64,000 bases of DNA, from NCBI RefSeq assembly GCF_000379525.1, contig NZ_KB902408.1, forward strand, positions 1 through 64,000. The letters are read 5' to 3'. The position numbers and the translations under genes were made by a program. Of this stretch, positions 60,158 through 64,000 are shown one piece after another. Source of the DNA: Lamprocystis purpurea DSM 4197 (GTDB lineage Bacteria > Pseudomonadota > Gammaproteobacteria > Chromatiales > Chromatiaceae). The notes below the pieces were generated by a model. That model saw nothing but the letters and a program-made list of their open reading frames with translations. It was not told where the DNA came from and did no database searches. The stretch's first letter is position 1. The number at the start of each line of letters is the position of its first letter.

Positions 60158-61415
60158 GCGCGGGATCCACGCCGATCGGGCCTATGTCTGGGTCTGGCTG
60201 CCGGGGGCGCTCGCGCCGGTGGTCGCGGGCGTGCTGAGCCGGGATGCGCGGGGCGGCTATGGCTTCACTTATGGGCGATCCTACCTGCGGCGCGACGCTG
60301 CGATCAGCCTCTTCCCGGACGAACTGCCGCTGCAACCGGGCGGGCAGCGCCGCCGCGACGATGACCTCCACGCCTGTCTGCGGGACGCGGCGCCCGACGC
60401 CTGGGGACGCCGCGTCATCATCAATCGGCTGACCGGACGCCGCGGCCAGGATGTCGCGCTGGTCGAGTTCGACGAACTGACCTACCTGTTGGAGTCGGGT
60501 TCCGACCGGATCGGGGCCCTGGATTTCCAGGCATCGCCATCCGACTACCAGCCGCGCGAATCCACCGAGGCCAGTCTGGACGCGTTGCTGGATGCGGCCC
60601 TGCATCTGGAGCGCGGCGAACCCCTGTCCCCGGCCCTGAGCCTGGCCCTCCAGCATGGCACCTCGGTCGGCGGCGCCCGCCCCAAGGCGCTGCTGACCAG
60701 CGGCACCCGCAAGTACATCGCCAAGTTCTCTACCAGCACTGACGTTCACAACGTGGTCAAGGCGGAATATCTCGCCATGCGTCTCGCCAGCCTGGCGGGT
60801 CTGGACATCGCCCCGGTCGCGCTGACGCGCTCGCTGGGCCGCGAAGTGCTCCTGATCGAGCGTTTCGACCGCGTGCGCCAGGGCGACGGCTGGCAGCGGC
60901 GCGCCATGCTGTCCGCGCTGACCCTGCTCGGACTGCGCGAAATGGAGGCGCGCTATGCCAGCTATGAGGACCTGGCCCACCGTATCCGCCGGGACTTCGC
61001 CGATGCGCGCGCGACCCTCGCCGAGCTTTACGGCCGCATGGTCTTCAATGTGCTGTGCGGCAACACGGACGACCATGCACGTAACCACGCCGCCTTCTGG
61101 GACGGCCGCACCTATCGGCTCACCCCGGCCTACGACATTTGCCCGCAGGTGCGCACCGGCGGGGAGGCGAGCCAAGCGATGCTGTTGACGGGCGAGCGGC
61201 GCGACAGCCGGCTTGTCACCTGCCTCGCCGCGGCGCCCGCCTTTGGGCTCGGCGCCGCGCAGGCCCGCGCCTTGATCGACCACCAGCGCGATGTTGTCAG
61301 TCGCCAGTGGCACTCCGTTTGCGACGAGGCCGAGCTTGGCACGACCGAGCGACAGGCGTTATGGCAGCGGCAGTTTCTCAATCCGTATTGCCTGGAGGGC
61401 TATTCGGACGGATAG
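60147..61415 (+). CDS. hipA: HipA-family serine/threonine kinase toxin
   Basis: 422 residues. GTSVGGARPKALL near residue 172 is the Gly-rich loop, NTDDHARNHAAFWDG (about 310) has the catalytic Asp and Asn, and LTPAYDICPQ (about 327) the metal-binding motif. HipA phosphorylates a translation component such as glutamyl-tRNA synthetase and stops growth; HipB neutralises it. All key residues are visible, so it is probably active. Confidence 0.88.
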   Translation: MTSERGIHADRAYVWVWLPGALAPVVAGVLSRDARGGYGFTYGRSYLRRDAAISLFPDELPLQPGGQRRRDDDLHACLRDAAPDAWGRRVIINRLTGRRGQDVALVEFDELTYLLESGSDRIGALDFQASPSDYQPRESTEASLDALLDAALHLERGEPLSPALSLALQHGTSVGGARPKALLTSGTRKYIAKFSTSTDVHNVVKAEYLAMRLASLAGLDIAPVALTRSLGREVLLIERFDRVRQGDGWQRRAMLSALTLLGLREMEARYASYEDLAHRIRRDFADARATLAELYGRMVFNVLCGNTDDHARNHAAFWDGRTYRLTPAYDICPQVRTGGEASQAMLLTGERRDSRLVTCLAAAPAFGLGAAQARALIDHQRDVVSRQWHSVCDEAELGTTERQALWQRQFLNPYCLEGYSDG

Positions 61416-61648
61416 TGGCGGGGGAAAAAAGCGCGAGCAATCGTCGGCGATGCCACCCGTGCTCTCCTGGTGCGAACGCATCCTCACTGCCGACAGCCTG
61501 GACGCGGTGTTGCACTGAGGGGGCGCGGCGGCATGTCCTGATGACCGCCCGCGGTCTCGTGAATGAGTGTGTCGCCGTAGCAGATGAGCATCGGCATGGG
61601 CCAGGAATCGCCCTGTCAACAACCCATCAAATCGGACTGATCCTGGAC
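61416..61648. other. gap with small gene relics
   Basis: Minus strand 61420-61450 encodes DDCSRFFPPP, matching GDCSRFFPPA of the MoxR gene at 51720, with about 29 of 34 identical bases. The plus strand to 61518 ends SWCERILTADSLDAVLH, which resembles the C-terminus of Rpn/DUF4351 proteins. Both are too short to be more than scraps. Confidence 0.3.
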
Positions 61649-63508
61649 ATGACGGCCACATCGACGCTGCAACTCCGTTCGATCTTTGATCTCCTGAAGG
61701 ACAAGTTCTCTGTCCCATCCTACCAGCGTGGCTATCGCTGGACGGCGCGACAGGTTGAGGCGCTGCTGGACGATCTGGCCGCGTTCCAGTTGGCGTCGCG
61801 ACGGACCGACCCGACGAACTTCTATTGCCTGCAGCCGGTAGTCGTCGTCCGCCGCGGCCCGAACGAATGGGAACTCGTCGATGGCCAACAGCGGCTGACC
61901 ACGATTTACCTGATCCTCCGGGCGTTGCAGAACGTTGCGGCGATATTTGGCCGCGGTTGCTATGAGATTTCCTATCAAACGCGCCCTGGCAGTGCCGAGT
62001 TTCTCAGCCAGCCTACCGCCGAGGGTGCCCAGCGGTGCATCGACTATCACCACATGTACGAGGCTTACCAGGCCATCGAGCGCTGGTTTGCCGGGCGGGA
62101 CGGCGGGCTGCGGTTGCGGCTGCTGGAATGCCTCACAGGCCCTGATGGCGACGCGCCGAACGTGCGCGTCATCTGGTATGAGCTCGGCGAGCATCAGGAC
62201 CCGGTACAGGCGTTCGTGAGGCTGAACGTGGGCCGCATCCCGCTGACGAGCGCCGAGCTGATCCGCGCGCAACTGCTGCGGTCTGACCGTGAACCACAAT
62301 TGGAGCAGCGCGACGCGCAGCAGATCCCGCAGGACTGGGACCTGATCGAGCGCCGCTTGCAAGAGGATGCCTACTGGTTCTTTTTGCAGAACAAGGGTTC
62401 GGCTCTGCCGACGCGCATCGAGTACCTGTTCGATGTTTTCATTCGCATGAAGCGCGCGCACACGGAGGGCGACCTGGCCAATGATCCGCTGGCGACGTTT
62501 CTGGCGTTCCAGGCACTGCTGGATGCCAAGCCGGACGAGGTGTGGCCCTTGTGGCAGGAGTTCAAAACGCTCACTCAGACACTGGAAGACTGGTATGAGG
62601 AGCGCGTCCTGTACCACCTTGTCGGTTTTCTCGTCGCCACGGTCACCCCGGACAAGACGGCAGACGCCCGGTCGCGCCAGGCCGAGGCCCGGGTTCTGTT
62701 TGATCTCTTGCTGGAACGCAGGAAGTCCACCGCCACGGCATTCGACCGACATCTCCGGCGGTTGGCCTGGCGGCGCTTTGCCGGCCCACGCGCCGCCGAG
62801 CTTCCCGCTGACGGCCTCACGGCGCCTGAACTGGCACGGCGAATCACCGAGCGCATCGACACGCTCAGCTACGGTTCGGTGTCGGTCCGCCCGGTCTTGC
62901 TCTTGTTCAATATCGCGGGCCTCCTGGAGCAGACGGCGTCCACCCAGCGGTTCCAGTTCGACGGGTTCAAGAACAACACCTGGGACATCGAACATGTCCG
63001 GTCGGTGGCCGAATACATACCCATAGCCGCCGCCGATCGTCGGCGTTGGCTGACGCATGCTCGCGACTTCGTGGTGAGCCCGGTGGCGACCGCGCGTAAT
63101 CGGGCAGAGTCGGAGGCGCTCGCAAAAAAGATTGCGGCACTGATCGCCGCGCCCTCACCCGAAGAACAGGCGTTCAAGGCGGTATTTGATCGTGTTCGCA
63201 CACTCAGCGGTGAGGCCGATGGGCGAGAGGACGACGCGCTGTCCAACCTGGCGCTGCTGGACTTGGGCACCAACCGGTCTTATCAGAACGCAATCTTTCC
63301 CGTGAAGCGCATGCGTATCATCGATCTCGACAAGCAGGGTCAGTTTATCCCTCCTGCTACGCGCAACGTCTTCCTGAAGTACTACTCGCCGCATGCGGCG
63401 CAACTGATGCTTTGGGATCGTGCCGACCGTAAGGCCTATAGCGACGCAATCACTGCTACCTTGCAGCAATTTTTCGCGCCGCTGGTGGACCGCAAGGAGG
63501 TCGTATGA
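61649..63508 (+). CDS. DUF262/DUF1524 (GmrSD-like) protein, first of a pair
   Basis: 619 residues from the ATG at 61649. The N-terminal DUF262 domain has KFSVPSYQRGYRWTARQV and ELVDGQQRLTTIYLI, the ParB/Srx-like nucleotide-binding DGQQR motif. The C-terminal DUF1524 region has DIEHVRSVAEYIP and LLDLGTNRSYQNAIFPVKR, the His-Me (HNH) nuclease motif. Proteins of this class include the modified-DNA restriction enzyme GmrSD and SspE. The frame is open upstream to 61139, but that is a shadow of hipA. Coupled to the next gene by ATGA. Confidence 0.83.
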   Translation: MTATSTLQLRSIFDLLKDKFSVPSYQRGYRWTARQVEALLDDLAAFQLASRRTDPTNFYCLQPVVVVRRGPNEWELVDGQQRLTTIYLILRALQNVAAIFGRGCYEISYQTRPGSAEFLSQPTAEGAQRCIDYHHMYEAYQAIERWFAGRDGGLRLRLLECLTGPDGDAPNVRVIWYELGEHQDPVQAFVRLNVGRIPLTSAELIRAQLLRSDREPQLEQRDAQQIPQDWDLIERRLQEDAYWFFLQNKGSALPTRIEYLFDVFIRMKRAHTEGDLANDPLATFLAFQALLDAKPDEVWPLWQEFKTLTQTLEDWYEERVLYHLVGFLVATVTPDKTADARSRQAEARVLFDLLLERRKSTATAFDRHLRRLAWRRFAGPRAAELPADGLTAPELARRITERIDTLSYGSVSVRPVLLLFNIAGLLEQTASTQRFQFDGFKNNTWDIEHVRSVAEYIPIAAADRRRWLTHARDFVVSPVATARNRAESEALAKKIAALIAAPSPEEQAFKAVFDRVRTLSGEADGREDDALSNLALLDLGTNRSYQNAIFPVKRMRIIDLDKQGQFIPPATRNVFLKYYSPHAAQLMLWDRADRKAYSDAITATLQQFFAPLVDRKEVV

Positions 63509-64000
63509 AGACAGGGCACACCAGTTTCCGCGCGCTGTTCGGCGATGGCCGGCGTGTGGAGATTCCGGTCATCCAGCGCGACTACGCGCAAGGGCGCTCG
63601 GATGAGCACAGCCGCGAAGTACGCGGGCGCTTCCTCGACGCCCTCGCCGAGGCGCTGGACCCCACGGCAAAGAGCACCGCCGCTGTGGATCTGGACTTCG
63701 TCTATGGCAGATGGAACGCGCGCGCGAAGACGCTTGAGCCGCTCGATGGACAGCAGCGGCTGACGACACTTTTCCTGCTGCACTGGTATCTGGCTTGTCT
63801 GGACGGCGCGTTCGACGAGTTCCGGTCGTGGATGACGCTGCCGGGCGGTGGTTCATGCTTTACCTACCGCACACGGCCGGCGGCGCGTGAGTTCTTCGAT
63901 GCGCTCGTGTTGGCACCGGTGCCGCCGGCGGCCCTCGGCGACGAGCCGCAAGCGTTGTCCCTCTGGTTGACCGATGCCGTTTGGTTCGTCCGGAACTGGC
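63505..64000 (+). CDS. DUF262 protein, second of a pair, cut by window edge
   Basis: The first 165 residues are visible: SFRALFGDGRRVEIPVIQRD, then AKTLEPLDGQQRLTTLFLLHW, again the DUF262 domain, with FDEFRSWMTLP following. It is a distinct, diverged paralogue of the preceding gene and overlaps it by 4 nt. The 3' end, and thus whether it has an HNH domain, is outside the window. The pair is probably a two-component restriction or conflict system. Confidence 0.8.
   Translation, partial: MKTGHTSFRALFGDGRRVEIPVIQRDYAQGRSDEHSREVRGRFLDALAEALDPTAKSTAAVDLDFVYGRWNARAKTLEPLDGQQRLTTLFLLHWYLACLDGAFDEFRSWMTLPGGGSCFTYRTRPAAREFFDALVLAPVPPAALGDEPQALSLWLTDAVWFVRNW

Overview
The window is GC-rich gammaproteobacterial DNA. 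It most resembles a purple sulfur bacterium (Chromatiaceae; a Thiodictyon/Thiocapsa-like genome is my guess). The reasons are a single-chain pyruvate:ferredoxin oxidoreductase next to a complete Rnf complex, an anaerobic-type cobalamin pathway, an anaerobe-type Fe-S ATPase cluster, a blue-light LOV protein, and very many palindromic intergenic repeats together with toxin-antitoxin and conflict genes. Taxonomy is inferred from gene content only.

Layout. 1-5350 is accessory DNA: a truncated IS91-type transposase, a low-GC cassette-like gene, a PIN-domain toxin-like pair between two direct repeats, an Rpn-type nuclease, hicAB and a broken gene. 5355-6596 is an ion transporter. 7224-19239 is the energy core: rnfB, a giant nifJ with its own C-terminal ferredoxin, rnfC, rnfD, rnfG, rnfE, rnfA, a 58-residue Cys-rich membrane protein and a ferredoxin-NADP reductase. 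Together they could link pyruvate, ferredoxin, NADH and NADPH pools to the membrane ion gradient. 19335-28699 is a cobalamin riboswitch followed by cbiF, cbiX, cbiC, cbiD, cbiET, a cbiL-cbiG fusion and cbiH. A four-helix-bundle gene is inserted between cbiX and cbiC.

28800-41933 is mixed: a TAT-exported beta-helix protein, a decarboxylase-type TPP enzyme, a very large LVIVD-repeat surface protein, a GNAT protein, an SRPBCC protein, a short LOV photoreceptor and an ABC exporter. 42216-45018 is a tightly overlapping five-gene operon (NifX-like, two MinD ATPases with inserted ferredoxin domains, a DUF59 protein, NifX-like) that recalls the orange-protein complex of anaerobes.

From tRNA-Leu at 46742 onward the window is a defence-type island. 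It begins with a graveyard (integrase, PIN, HTH-ImmA and caspase-NACHT remnants). It continues with a MoxR/VWA-metallopeptidase pair and a TIR protein translationally coupled to a putative transmembrane sensor. That sensor has a signal peptide, 14 WD40 blades, Ig-like domains, a membrane helix and a STAND ATPase, and it carries one in-frame amber codon. The island ends with a TOPRIM-like protein, hipBA and two coupled DUF262 proteins, the last cut by the window edge.

Across the window I find a family of 124-160 bp mobile repeats. They share about 22-bp terminal inverted repeats (GGCCTTGATC...CCGGCC) but carry at least four different inner hairpins. Two copies have exact 8-bp target duplications, one of them inside a gene, and a third copy sits inside another repeat. 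This repeat family and the TIR/WD40-STAND pair are the most novel-looking elements here.
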